From assembly GCA_913046825.1 (NCBI GenBank), contig CAJWTF010000043.1:1-24940 (forward strand): DNA of 24,940 bases, given 5' to 3'. This document shows, piece after piece, positions 13,562 through 22,269 of the stretch. Made by a program: the position numbers and the translations under genes. The DNA is from an uncultured Rickettsiales bacterium (GTDB taxonomy: Bacteria; Pseudomonadota; Alphaproteobacteria; UBA8366). Every line of letters begins with the position of its first letter. The stretch's first letter is position 1. Below the pieces are notes generated by a model. The model was not told the origin of the DNA, did not search any database, and was given only the letters and a program-made list of their open reading frames with translations.

Positions 13562-15351
13562 GTGCCGAACCGCAGGATGCCGGCGCGCCGATTTGCGATG
13601 CGGTGACGCTGGAAGTTATCCGGGGGGCGCTGCGCGCAAGTCAAAGCGAAATGGAGGCGTTGATTGAGCGGACCGCCATGTCCGCGTTCATCCGGGAGAA
13701 GAAAGATTTTTTCGTCGCCTTGTTTGACGCCGAGGGGGATATGATTGTCGGTGCTTACCGGCCGAGTTTTGGCGATCCCGTCCGCCCGATCTTCGAACAT
13801 TATCCGGCTGCCGAAATGAAACCCGGTGATCTTTATTGGTACAATGATTGTTACGCCTCCAAAGGCTCGGTCTCGCATTCGCCGGATCAGGTGTTCGTCG
13901 CCCCAGTCTTCGTTGATGGAGAGATCATCGCCTTCGCGCAAAGCTGGGCCCATTTCGCTGATATCGGCGGCATGCGGCCGGGCTCGATCTCGCCGGACTG
14001 CACGGATATTTTCCAAGAAGGGATCATTATTCCCCCGGTGCGTCTGGCGACGGAGGGAGTGATCAACGACGAGCTGTTGCGGGTTTTCTTCCGCAATTCC
14101 CGGTTCCCCGACATGTTGAAGGGCGACACCCGCGCGTGCTTCGCAGCTGTGCGTCTCGGGGAACGGCGCATCGGCGAATTGGCGGAGCGCTTTGGCGCCA
14201 ATGTGGTGGCGGATGCGTTCCGGCAGTTGGGCGAGCGCTCCGAGCACGCGGCGGCGACCCGCTTGCGAGAAACCTTCCCGCCCGGCACTTATCATTTCGC
14301 CGATGCCTTGGATCATGACGGTCAGGGTAACGGGCCTTATCGGCTCAGCATCGAACTTACCGTGGACGACAACGGTGTGGTGTTGGATTTCTCCGACAGC
14401 GACGACCAAGCACCGGGGCCGATAAATTATCTCGTCAACCCGGCAGTGCCTCGCGCCATGCTCGGCATGTACCTGTTGGCGGGCGACCCGACCCTGTTGT
14501 TGAATTCCGGGGCTGGGCGCGCGGTCGACGAAGTCATTCTACGTGAGGGTAGTGTGTTGCAGCCAAAATGGCCGGCCCCGCTTGGCCAACGTGGATTGAC
14601 AATGATGCGGCTGCTCAGCTCCACCATGGGCTTGGTCAATGCGGCAGGCGGCGAGTCCACCGCCGCCAATTGCGCCTATGTAATCTATTTTGCGCGCGGG
14701 ATTGGCGACGACGGCAACCCGTTCCTGATGAGCGATGGTATTGGTGTCGGCTATGGGGCGCGGCCCTATGCAGACGGGATCAACGCGGTCTACTACGTGG
14801 CGCAAGAGAATTACCCGGCTGAGATGATGGAGCAGAATTATCCCGCTCGGCTGCGCGCCTATGGCATCAACCGGAACTCCGGCGGGCCCGGACGCTGGCG
14901 CGGTGGTTGCGGCGTAGTGCGCGAGATTGAATTGCTAGCGGAGGAAGCGACATTCGCGATCCGCATTGACGGTGTGAAGAACCCCGCATGGGGGGTGAAG
15001 GGCGGTAAGAACGGCGGTGCTGGGCGGGCGGTGGTGAATCCCGGCACGCCACAAGAACGCGAGCTTGATCCATTTAGTGATGGCAATGTCCTGAAGCGGG
15101 GTGATGTCTTGCGGCTTGAGACCGGTGGTGGCGGTGGCTGGGGCCATCCTTTCGACCGTGAGCCGGAACGCGTGCTCGCCGATGTGTTGGGGGAATTTGT
15201 AAGCCGGGACGCCGCATTCGAAGAGTACGGCGTCGTCCTGGGAAGCGACGGCGAATTCGTCGATACCGCAGCGACGTTGGAGTGCCGTAAGGATCGCCCG
15301 CACGTCGATGGCTTATTCCATCGTGGCACCTACCGGGATGTTCTCGAATGA
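13558..15351 (+). CDS. hyuB: Hydantoinase B / oxoprolinase family protein
   Basis: A 597-residue hydantoinase B-family subunit. Recognisable blocks are VTLEVIRGALRA (16-27), IERTAMSAFIREKKDFFVAL (36-55), which corresponds to the family's ERSAYSxxIKERxDFSCAL, YNDCYASKGSVSHSPD (95-110) with AHFADIGG (131-138) in the metal-binding region, and the C-terminal ETGGGGGWGHPF at about 521-532. With hydantoinase A it forms enzymes such as N-methylhydantoinase, 5-oxoprolinase and acetone carboxylase-type complexes, which hydrolyse cyclic amides or carboxylate ketones using ATP. The start and stop both overlap the neighbouring genes by ATGA, so stoichiometric co-translation with hydantoinase A is expected. 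The substrate is not deducible. Confidence 0.92.
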   Translation: MSAEPQDAGAPICDAVTLEVIRGALRASQSEMEALIERTAMSAFIREKKDFFVALFDAEGDMIVGAYRPSFGDPVRPIFEHYPAAEMKPGDLYWYNDCYASKGSVSHSPDQVFVAPVFVDGEIIAFAQSWAHFADIGGMRPGSISPDCTDIFQEGIIIPPVRLATEGVINDELLRVFFRNSRFPDMLKGDTRACFAAVRLGERRIGELAERFGANVVADAFRQLGERSEHAAATRLRETFPPGTYHFADALDHDGQGNGPYRLSIELTVDDNGVVLDFSDSDDQAPGPINYLVNPAVPRAMLGMYLLAGDPTLLLNSGAGRAVDEVILREGSVLQPKWPAPLGQRGLTMMRLLSSTMGLVNAAGGESTAANCAYVIYFARGIGDDGNPFLMSDGIGVGYGARPYADGINAVYYVAQENYPAEMMEQNYPARLRAYGINRNSGGPGRWRGGCGVVREIELLAEEATFAIRIDGVKNPAWGVKGGKNGGAGRAVVNPGTPQERELDPFSDGNVLKRGDVLRLETGGGGGWGHPFDREPERVLADVLGEFVSRDAAFEEYGVVLGSDGEFVDTAATLECRKDRPHVDGLFHRGTYRDVLE

Positions 15352-17420
15352 ACGCCGCGATCGATAGCATCGATATGCGCTATGCCGTTGCCATCGATAC
15401 CGGCGGCACGTTCACCGATGTGACTTTGTTCGACCGTGAGAGTGGCCGAATGTGGACGGCGAAGACCCCGTCGACGCCGAGTGACCCGTCCATCGGGTTC
15501 ATGAACGGGATCGAAGCGGCGCTCGAGAAAGCGTCCCTCTCCGCTGGTGATTTGGCTCAGGTTTTCCACGGCACCACAGTTGCGACCAACTTGATCCTGG
15601 AAGGCAAGGGAGCGGATGTTGGCTTATTGACGACCGCTGGGTTCAAGCACGTATTGGAGATCGGCCGTCAGGACATTCCGCGCACCGCGAATCTTTTTGC
15701 ATGGATCAAACCGACCCGGCCCGTCTTGCCGCAGCGTATTCACGATGTGCCGGAGCGTGTCGACATCGACGGCAATGTATTGGTGGCGCTGGATGAGGAA
15801 GCGGTGCGGCGCGCGGCTCAGGATTTTAAGGCGCGGGGCGTCGACGCGGTCGCGGTGTGCTTTCTCAACAGCTTCGCCCACCCCGCCCATGAAGTACGCA
15901 CGGCGGAAATTCTGCGTGAGGAATTGCCGGATGCGTTGATCTCAATCTCCGCTGACGTCCTTCGTGTCTTTCGCGAGTACGAGCGCACCATCGCGACGGT
16001 TTTGAACGTTTATGTGATGCCTGCGGTCTCGCGTTATGTCGCCCAGCTGGAAGAACGGTTGGACGTTGCGAGTGTGTTGGCACCATTGCTGATCATGAAG
16101 TCGAACGGTGGTGTCGTTGGGGCCAAGGAAGTCGAACGGGTGCCCGCGCATACGGCGCTCTCGGGCCCGGCGGCGGGTGTTATCGGGGCCGGGTTTATCG
16201 GCGAGGCCGCCGGATACAAGAATGTCGTCGGCGTCGATATCGGTGGCACCTCGGCGGACATCTGCCTGATCAAGGATGGCGTCTGCAATTTGACGGGAAA
16301 GGGAAAGATCGGCGATTGGCCACTCGCTTTCCCGATGCTCGATATAAATACGGTTGGCACTGGCGGTGGGTCGATCGCCAGCGTTTCCAAAACGGGCGCC
16401 CTCACCGTCGGTCCCGCCAGTGCTGGGGCTGATCCGGGCCCAGCGTGTTACGGCAAGGGTGGTGAGCAGGCAACGATCACCGACGCGCATCTCGTGCTGG
16501 GACATTTGCCGCCCTATTTATTGGCGGGCGGTATGGCGCTGGATATCGATGCGGCGCGCTGGGCCATCCAAACCCATGTGGCAGGTCCGCTCGGCCTCAC
16601 CGTGGAGTTAGCAGCGCACGGTATTCTGTCCATCGCCGATAACGACATGGTGGGTGCGATCCGGGTGATCTCGGTCGAGCGCGGGCACGATCCCCGCGAG
16701 TTCGCGCTGATCCCGTTCGGGGGTGCAGGACCCCTGCACGGCGGATCCTTGGCGAAACTGTTAGGCGCCAAGACCGTGATTGTACCGCCGAGCCCGGGTG
16801 TGCTGTCGGCCATGGGATTGCTGGTCTCGCAGTTGCGCGCCGATTATGCACAGACCTGTTATCAAGCACCGCCCGACTTCGACTACGTGCTGATGGCGAA
16901 AGCTTTCGCACAGCTTGAGGGTGAAGCTGAAGCGTGGTTTGAGCGCGAGAACGTGCCCGCAATGGCGCGCCAGATCACGCGCAAGGCCAGCCTTCGTTAT
17001 AAGAATCAAGGTTTCGAGTTGGATGTCGAATGGCCCGGCGATGCAGTGACGCCGGAGACGACGGCGCGGGCGCTCGAAGGATTTCACGATTTACACGAAC
17101 AGCTCTACACTTTCGCACAGCGCGACACGCCTATCGAGATCGTTACACTACACGTCTCGGCGGTGGGCACCCTGATGCAGCCGCGTCTGACGGAATTGCT
17201 GTCCGGTGGATCGCTCGTGGAGGCGGAGATCGACCGTACGACCATTCATTTCGAAGAAGGTCTGCTATCGGTCCCAATTTACGACCGTGAGAAACTCGCA
17301 GCCGATGTGACGTTCGAAGGACCGGCCCTCATCGTGCAATTGGACTCGACGACGCTCGTCAATCCCGACCAGAGCGCAACAGTCGATCGCTTTGGAAATT
17401 TAATTCTGAGGACAGCCTGA
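15348..17420 (+). CDS. hyuA: Hydantoinase A / oxoprolinase family protein (ATP-binding subunit)
   Basis: A 690-residue ASKHA-fold subunit. Phosphate-binding loops are D17-TGGTFTD (17-24) and D297-IGGTSAD (297-304); other family blocks are FHGTTVATNLILEGKGA (73-89), LSGPAAGVIGAGFIGE (271-286) and the later PFGGAGPLHG. It binds ATP and phosphorylates the cyclic amide or other carbonyl substrate, passing it to hydantoinase B. It is the last gene of the dioxygenase-hyuB-hyuA operon and its start overlaps the hyuB stop by ATGA. The length is normal for a separate A subunit. What follows is repeat-bearing intergenic DNA without a clear terminator. Confidence 0.93.
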   Translation: MNAAIDSIDMRYAVAIDTGGTFTDVTLFDRESGRMWTAKTPSTPSDPSIGFMNGIEAALEKASLSAGDLAQVFHGTTVATNLILEGKGADVGLLTTAGFKHVLEIGRQDIPRTANLFAWIKPTRPVLPQRIHDVPERVDIDGNVLVALDEEAVRRAAQDFKARGVDAVAVCFLNSFAHPAHEVRTAEILREELPDALISISADVLRVFREYERTIATVLNVYVMPAVSRYVAQLEERLDVASVLAPLLIMKSNGGVVGAKEVERVPAHTALSGPAAGVIGAGFIGEAAGYKNVVGVDIGGTSADICLIKDGVCNLTGKGKIGDWPLAFPMLDINTVGTGGGSIASVSKTGALTVGPASAGADPGPACYGKGGEQATITDAHLVLGHLPPYLLAGGMALDIDAARWAIQTHVAGPLGLTVELAAHGILSIADNDMVGAIRVISVERGHDPREFALIPFGGAGPLHGGSLAKLLGAKTVIVPPSPGVLSAMGLLVSQLRADYAQTCYQAPPDFDYVLMAKAFAQLEGEAEAWFERENVPAMARQITRKASLRYKNQGFELDVEWPGDAVTPETTARALEGFHDLHEQLYTFAQRDTPIEIVTLHVSAVGTLMQPRLTELLSGGSLVEAEIDRTTIHFEEGLLSVPIYDREKLAADVTFEGPALIVQLDSTTLVNPDQSATVDRFGNLILRTA

Positions 17421-17558
17421 GTTATCGTTCTGCGGACCGAAGGGTCGAGACACGGTTCGAATTCAAAATAGTCGAGCAAATTGGGTCCCGGATCCCTCAC
17501 GCGTCGGGGAAACGGCTGATGAAATATGGTTACAATCGTGGGCGCCAACAGCGACGTT

Positions 17559-17602
17559 CCCCGGGCGAGGGCCCGGGGTCCAGCGCGCCCGGAATTCCGG
17601 GC
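17559..17602. repeat. Tandem GC-rich palindromes in the hyuA downstream spacer
   Basis: Two adjacent perfect inverted repeats: CCCCGGGC-GAGG-GCCCGGGG (17559-17578) and the 16-base palindrome GCCCGGAATTCCGGGC (17587-17602). They are followed by CCCACCGGGACC. This resembles the REP-like intergenic palindromes common in alphaproteobacteria. It lies between the convergent hyuA gene and the broken GNAT gene, where it could end or stabilise transcripts. The rest of 17421-17644 shows no gene. Confidence 0.7.
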
Positions 17603-17644
17603 CCACCGGGACCTAGACCGCCCCACGTCCGGAAAACAGAAAAA

Positions 17645-18203
17645 CTACCTGGGCCGGTTCAGTTGGTAGGTCAGATGCGTCTTCACCGCCTGCCATTCAC
17701 TGTTGATGATGCTGTATGCACAGGTATCCCGGATTGATCCATCGGCCATCACTTGATGGTTTCGCAGTACCCCGTCGAGTTTCGCTCCTAGGCGTTCGAT
17801 CGCGCGTTGGCTCTGCGTGCGCCAGTGTCTCGAAGGCGTGCTGCAGGAGCAGTAGCTTGCATTCCGTGTTCATGGGCCCACGTTGAACCCGCTTGCGGTA
17901 CCAGGTCGAGCCGATCTCCACTCGTTTCGCGGCCGCGTCGATATTCATATAGGTCGTCATGCCAACCGCTTGGCCGGTCGCCCTCTCGATGATAGTGAAG
18001 GGCAGCATTGAGCCTGCTTCCTGAAGCGCACGGCGACGTTCGATTTCCTCCCCGACCTTTCCCGCGGTTGGGACCGACGTGTACCAGAGGTTCCACAGCT
18101 CGCCGTCCTTTGTGGCTTCGACCAGATCGTCGTGATGCGCCATCGCCAGCGGCGCAAGAGTAGTGGTTTTCCCTTCAAGGGTGAGGGGTTGCAGCCAAGT
18201 CAT
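17645..18203 (-). pseudogene. GNAT N-acetyltransferase (RimJ/RimL type), broken by an internal deletion
   Basis: The N-terminal ~125 residues read as an intact RimJ/RimL-type acetyltransferase (MTWLQPLTLEGKTTTLAPL, GQAVGMTTYMNIDAAAKRVE, MNTECKLLLLQHAFETL). After FETL the frame turns to unrelated residues and ends at 17697, but one frame over the gene resumes with HWRTQSQRAIERLGAKLDGV and runs to LNRPR and TAG at 17645. Family members carry about nine more residues (a GC-x-AVE-x-RT-like strand) exactly here, so a deletion of roughly 28 bases is inferred. The deleted strand is part of the acetyl-CoA-binding core, so activity is unlikely. AGGGAC precedes the start. Confidence 0.75.
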
Positions 18204-18335
18204 CGCTCGTGTCCCTGCATGAAACGTTCAAATTGTGGCGGATAGTAGCGACGGTCCCGACCGGCCGAAAGGACCAAACCAAGAATATGACCAGGGCCAA
18301 ATCCGTTAGGTCTTGTCACGAATTGGGAGGCCCAT

Positions 18336-18412
18336 CCTTCGACAAGCTCAGGATGACGCGTTCTCTGTGTTGGTGCTCTGTCTCCCGTCCGTCATGGTGA
18401 GTTTGTCGAACC
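18336..18412. repeat. Inverted pair of a dispersed intergenic repeat
   Basis: A 22-base unit containing TTCGACAAGCTCAGGATGA (18336-18357) and its degenerate reverse complement (18391-18412, containing GTGAGTTTGTCGAACC) flank a 33-base spacer. The same unit recurs at 22090-22164. It lies in a 253-base gap (18204-18456) without genes. Confidence 0.7.
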
Positions 18413-18456
18413 GCAATGGTTGAGCGGTGGCGCGAACAGCATTCCGCGACCGTGCG

Positions 18457-19299
18457 TTAAAGCACTATTTCTGCTGCGCGCTCCAATTGCTCGGCCATCT
18501 CGGCGTCGCTCTCGACCCAGTCCGGGCGGATGATGACCCGCTCGGCGCCGGCATTGTGCAGGTCCTGGATCAGCAGCTTGTCGATGGCTTGTCCATAGAT
18601 CGTGATGCCGATGGATTTAGGGTCGCGTCCGGCGGCTGTCGCCAGATCGTCCAGCTCGCGCCGTTTTACTTCCAGCTCCTGTGGCGTGATGCGGTTCGGC
18701 AACCAGCCGTCCGCATGGGCCACGATTCGCTCCAACACTTTTGGCGCCATGCCACCGACGAGGATCGGCGGATAGGGTTTCTGCATCGGTTTTGGGAAGG
18801 ACCGGATCGGCGGGAAATCGAAGAATTCGCCGTGATACTCCGAAATCTCCTGGGTCCAGCAGCCTTTCATGACGTCGAGGGCTTCGCGGGTTTGCGTCCA
18901 ACGCCGGGCGAAATTACCGCCCATCAATTCGGTCTCTTCCTTCAGCCAGCCGGTGCCTATGCCGAACATGAAACGTCCGCCGCTATGCAGATCGAGAACG
19001 GAGATTTCCTTCGCCAGCATCAACGGATTGCGCTCTGGCAGCAAGGTGATGCCGGTCGCGAGCTTGATCGTACTGGTCACCGCGGAGGCTCGGGCGAGCG
19101 CGATATAGGGGTCGGTGAAATGTGAGTAGGTCCACGGAATTTCGCCGCCCGTCGCCGGGAACGGACTGTTACTTTCGACTGGCACCGCCGGATGTTCCGC
19201 GTACCAGATCGAATCGAAGCCGAGGTCCTCGGCCTTCTTGGCGATCACGGCCGGGTCGAATGTATAAGCGGGAAGCGGGACGGAAGTGCCGATTTGCAT
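18457..19299 (-). CDS. LLM-class flavin/F420-dependent oxidoreductase
   Basis: A 280-residue luciferase-like TIM-barrel oxidoreductase of the short, probably F420-type group. Motifs: LGFDSIWYAEHPAVP near residue 27; the TIKLATGITLLPERNPLMLA strand-turn; SGGRFMFGIGTGWLKEE, the cofactor-phosphate loop; and GGMAPKVLERIVAHADGW. It is distinct from the longer LLM enzyme at 7957. Whether the cofactor is FMN or F420 cannot be told from sequence alone, and no F420 biosynthesis genes are in the window. It is a single gene divergent from the TauE-like exporter across about 65 bases. No strong ribosome-binding site precedes MQIGTSVPLP. It is intact although its neighbours on both sides are pseudogenes. 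Confidence 0.87.
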   Translation of the reverse strand: MQIGTSVPLPAYTFDPAVIAKKAEDLGFDSIWYAEHPAVPVESNSPFPATGGEIPWTYSHFTDPYIALARASAVTSTIKLATGITLLPERNPLMLAKEISVLDLHSGGRFMFGIGTGWLKEETELMGGNFARRWTQTREALDVMKGCWTQEISEYHGEFFDFPPIRSFPKPMQKPYPPILVGGMAPKVLERIVAHADGWLPNRITPQELEVKRRELDDLATAAGRDPKSIGITIYGQAIDKLLIQDLHNAGAERVIIRPDWVESDAEMAEQLERAAEIVL

Positions 19300-19364
19300 G
19301 ATTGATTGTCCATAATTCGGTGGTTACCGTACCAATCTATATCGCCGCCGGTTATAGTCACTTC

Positions 19365-20123
19365 ATGTTCGAATCGTCTTTGTGGTCTCCCGAAAATATC
19401 GCCATCGTCGTCGCCGTGCTGCTTCTGGCCGGGTTTGTCAAAGGGGTGGTCGGTCTTGGTCTGCCGACCGTCTCGCTCGGATTGTTGACCGCCTTTTTCG
19501 GCTTGAAGGCGGCCATCGCCTTGATGCTGGTGCCGTCCTTCGCGACCAATTTGGTGCAAGGGTTGGTCGGTGGTGAGCTGGCGCAAATCATGCGCCGCTT
19601 GTGGCTGCTGCTGGTCGTCGCGTGCATTACTATCTGGCTGTCTTCGGGTCTGCTCGCGGGGGCGGATACGGCTATCCTGTCGGTGGTGTTGGGGTTGTCA
19701 CTTTGTCTCTATAGCGGTTTGAGCCTGACCCGCCCACAGTTCGAAGCACCGCGTGACAAGGAGTGCTGGCTCTCGCCTTTGGTTGGCGCGATCAATGGCG
19801 GCCTGACGGGTCTGACAGGCTCTTTCGTAGTGCCCGGTGTGCTTTACCTGCAGGCCCTGGGTTTTCCGCGCGATTTTTTTATCCAGGCGATGGGCGTACT
19901 GTTCACGGTGTCGACAGTGGCCCTCGCCGGGTCGATGTCGGGGCGCGGATTGTTGCCGGCGGATTTAGGTTTGCTTTCGATGGTCGGTTTGATCCCTGCC
20001 TTCGCTGGTATGTATATCGGCCAGAAGGTGCGGAAACGGCTATCCGAGGAACGCTTCCGGCAAGTCTTCTTCATCAGCGTCGGCGTGCTCGGCGCTTATA
20101 TCATCGTGCGCTCGCTACTATGA
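19365..20123 (+). CDS. TauE/SafE-family sulfite/anion exporter
   Basis: A 252-residue integral membrane protein of the TauE/SafE family, with about eight predicted hydrophobic segments in two homologous halves: IAIVVAVLLLAGFVKGVVGL near the N-terminus and WLSPLVGAINGGLTGLTGSF in the second half, each with the family's G-rich re-entrant-like motif (FVKGVVGLGLPTVSLG; INGGLTGLTGSFVVPGVLYL). Members export sulfite, sulfoacetate or related organic anions, which would fit oxygenase-released sulfite, but no desulfonating step is proven here. ATG at 19365 is chosen; an in-frame TTG at 19302 would overlap the divergent LLM start region. No Shine-Dalgarno is obvious. Confidence 0.87.
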   Translation: MFESSLWSPENIAIVVAVLLLAGFVKGVVGLGLPTVSLGLLTAFFGLKAAIALMLVPSFATNLVQGLVGGELAQIMRRLWLLLVVACITIWLSSGLLAGADTAILSVVLGLSLCLYSGLSLTRPQFEAPRDKECWLSPLVGAINGGLTGLTGSFVVPGVLYLQALGFPRDFFIQAMGVLFTVSTVALAGSMSGRGLLPADLGLLSMVGLIPAFAGMYIGQKVRKRLSEERFRQVFFISVGVLGAYIIVRSLL

Positions 20124-20142
20124 TTCCGACCTGCGATACGAC

Positions 20143-20502
20143 TCAGCGTGCAAAGCCACCAATCTCTTCCATATGAACCGCTCCAAATCCCGCCAGCACG
20201 CCGCGCACGGTCTCGTCCGGATTGCCGTAGACCACAAACCGGGTCGGCTCGACCGTCGCTACAATCCGTTCCGCGAATTTCTCACCGAAGGTCGCAAAGT
20301 GGATCATGGTCACCGCCGAATCCACGTATCGCTCATAGATATAGCAGGTTTGTTCGTCTTCGCTGATGAATAATTCATAGTTTAGAGTGTCCGGTTCGTT
20401 CGCTTCGGTTGCGGCGACCATCTCCGCCATCACCGATTTGAACGTGTCGAGCTGTCCCGGCTTAATCGAAACTTATAGCGGCCAATGCACATTATTGGAT
20501 AT
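20143..20502 (-). pseudogene. Putative quinol monooxygenase (ABM fold), start codon and codon 10 mutated
   Basis: The frame from 20433 downward encodes a convincing antibiotic-biosynthesis-monooxygenase-fold protein (FISEDEQTCYIYERY, HFATFGEKFAERI, FVVYGNPDETVRGVLAG). Its natural N-terminus can be read upstream in the same frame: a GGGGGG ribosome-binding site, then ATA where ATG is expected, SNNVHWPL, a TAA (20473-20475) where an aromatic codon belongs, then VSIKPGQLDTFKSV. So both initiation and codon 10 are lost. Internal initiation at GTG/ATG 20433/20430 would omit the first beta strand. These ~100-residue enzymes oxidise quinols or act as small haem/flavin-free oxygenases. Two independent substitutions make this a decaying gene rather than a sequencing slip. 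Confidence 0.75.
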
Positions 20503-20590
20503 GGCGTTTCCCCCCTTTTGTCGGCAATGGTTGGAGTATATCCAAGAAACGGTGGACCTCAATTGGGGCCTCGCGGAATGAAAGGGAGGT

Positions 20591-21046
20591 ATGTTCGAAG
20601 ATAAGGATTGGGTGTTTCGCCGCGCCACCGAGGCGGACGCGGATGCGGTCCGAGACTCGTGCGGGCGGTCTGCGGTAAGTACGTCGCGGCCATGGGGCGG
20701 GAATCAAGGCCGATGACGGCAGACTATATTGCCGTTATCGAAAACCATCATGTCTGGATTGTTGAGGAGGGCGGCGAGATACTTGCGGCACTGTTACTCG
20801 TCGTGGAACCGGATGCGATGACATTGGAGAATGCAGCGGTCAGCGAGTGGTTGCAGGGTTTTTAGCCGGTTATTGGTTTTCGCCGAAGCCGAGGCGGCGC
20901 GTCAGGGATATGACGAAATATTGCTCTAAACGAACGAGATGATGGGCGACAATGCCGCCTACTATGCACGGCGCGGTTATGAAGAAACCCACCGGGAGCC
21001 GTTTGCCAGCACCCAAGTCATCCATATGAAAAAACGGGTGGCGTAG
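20591..21046 (+). pseudogene. GNAT N-acetyltransferase, multiply disrupted
   Basis: Reading across frames reconstructs a ~150-residue acetyltransferase: MFEDKDWVFRRATEADADAV (frame 1, with GGGAGGT ribosome-binding site), then after a shift near 20653 LVRAVCGKYVAAMGRE through EGGEILAALLLVVEPDAM and ENAAVSEW, a second break at 20846-20866 (TAG at 20863), then LLVFAEAEAARQGYDEILL, an in-frame TAA at 20927-20929, and TNEMMGDNAAYYARRGYEET to the natural stop KKRVA. The degraded block at the second break is where the acetyl-CoA-binding R/Q-x-x-G-x-G/A motif should be. At least three lesions rule out function. Confidence 0.8.
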
Positions 21047-21073
21047 AGAGACCGCCACCCGTTCGATCCAACC

Positions 21074-21994
21074 CTATTCCAGCGGCAGTCCTGGATGGAC
21101 GTTGCGGGAATTCGCGATATCGACGAAGTGCGGCACCAAAGAGGGCATCGCTTTGTCGCGAATCGTTTCCACCGTCCAGCCGTGGTTCTTGTGGACGGTG
21201 CGGAGTGGGCGCGGTTGGCTATAGAGCGACAGCTCAGCGCCACGCTGGTGGAAGATTTGTCCGGTCACGTGACCTGCGTCTTCCGACCCCAAGAAGGTGC
21301 AAAGTGGTGCGATGGCATCTGCCGGGCTCAGGCGCAGACGTTCTTCGCGCTGATGTGCTGCATCCGGATCCTTCGGTGTCGGGACCGAGCGTGTCATCCG
21401 CGTGTCGGCAGAGGGGCAAATCACATTGCTGGTGACGTTCTTACTGACGTTCTCCATGGCGACGATGCGCGACAGTCCGGCGATCCCGAGCTTGGCGGCG
21501 CCGTAGTTCGCTTGGCCGACATTGCCGAGTAATCCGGATGTCGAGCCAACCATGATGATGCGGCCGTATTCCTGCTCGCGGAACAGATTGATGGCGGCGC
21601 GCGCGGTGTTGAAGTGACCATTCATGTGAACGTCCATCACCGCCTGCCAATCGTCGGGCGACATTTTGTGGAACATACGGTCGCGTAAAATGCCCGCCGG
21701 ATTAAAGACGATGTGACAGCCGTCGAATTCATCACGCGCTTGTTGAACCATGCCGAGGCAGTCCTCGTAACTGGCGACGGAGCCAAAATTGGGCGCGGCC
21801 TTGCCGCCGGCGGCCTTGATCTCGTTGGCGATGGTTTCGGCCGGTCCTTGCTCCCCGCCTTCACCGCCGCCGCTGACACCCGGATCATTGACGATTACGC
21901 TCGCCCCTTCTTTCGCCATCAGCTTCGCGACTTCGGCGCCGACACCACGACCCGAACCGGTGCAAATCGCCACGCGGCCATCTAAAACACCCAT
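21074..21994 (-). CDS. Short-chain dehydrogenase/reductase (MFE-2/HSD17B4-like)
   Basis: A 306-residue SDR with an intact active site: TGSGRGVG (12-19) for NAD(P), VGSTSG with Ser151-153, and Y164-x3-K168 in QANYGAAKLG. The inserted glycine-rich GVSGGGEGGEQGP loop (39-51) and the extended C-terminal tail are typical of the 3-hydroxyacyl-CoA dehydrogenase domain of multifunctional enzyme type 2 and related SDRs, suggesting oxidation of a hydroxyacyl-CoA or similar alcohol. FNPAG stands where VNNAG is usual. The start MGVLDGRVAI has GAGGGAG upstream. It probably acts with the acyl-CoA dehydrogenase at 23208 in a beta-oxidation-like route; this is inference. Confidence 0.88.
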   Translation of the reverse strand: MGVLDGRVAICTGSGRGVGAEVAKLMAKEGASVIVNDPGVSGGGEGGEQGPAETIANEIKAAGGKAAPNFGSVASYEDCLGMVQQARDEFDGCHIVFNPAGILRDRMFHKMSPDDWQAVMDVHMNGHFNTARAAINLFREQEYGRIIMVGSTSGLLGNVGQANYGAAKLGIAGLSRIVAMENVSKNVTSNVICPSADTRMTRSVPTPKDPDAAHQREERLRLSPADAIAPLCTFLGSEDAGHVTGQIFHQRGAELSLYSQPRPLRTVHKNHGWTVETIRDKAMPSLVPHFVDIANSRNVHPGLPLE

Positions 21995-22089
21995 GTCATT
22001 TCTCCCTCGATGTTACGTTCAATTAAGTTTTGATCGAGATAGACCGAGGTGTGCGCGGGACAAAGGGCGGCGCATGGTCGCGGGCTCCT

Positions 22090-22164
22090 CTTTCGACAGG
22101 CTCAGGATGAGCTCATTAAAAAAAACCATCTCGTTCTAAAGACCTCATCCTGAGCCTGTCGAAG
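22090..22164. repeat. Inverted copies of the dispersed 21-base repeat
   Basis: TTTCGACAGGCTCAGGATGA (22091-22110) and, after a 32-base AT-rich spacer, its near-perfect reverse complement (22144-22164; 20 of 21 bases match). The same unit occurs at 18336-18412. It would form a long hairpin in a transcript and is typical of REP/BIME-like intergenic elements. Confidence 0.75.
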
Positions 22165-22180
22165 GAAAAGCTCCCGGCGT

Positions 22181-22222
22181 CCATAATTCCGGACGGCGCG
22201 TCGCGCCGATCCGGAATTATGG
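22181..22222. repeat. Near-perfect 42-base palindrome
   Basis: 13-base arms CCATAATTCCGGA and TCCGGAATTATGG enclose CGGCGCG-T-CGCGCCG, itself self-complementary. Placed between two minus-strand SDR genes, it could act as a terminator-like or mRNA-stabilising hairpin, or be a cruciform-forming mobile repeat. The TAATTCCGG core recurs at 22270. Confidence 0.75.
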
Positions 22223-22269
22223 CCTAAGCACCAAATACCGGCACTGAATCTCATAGAGAGTCTCAGGCT

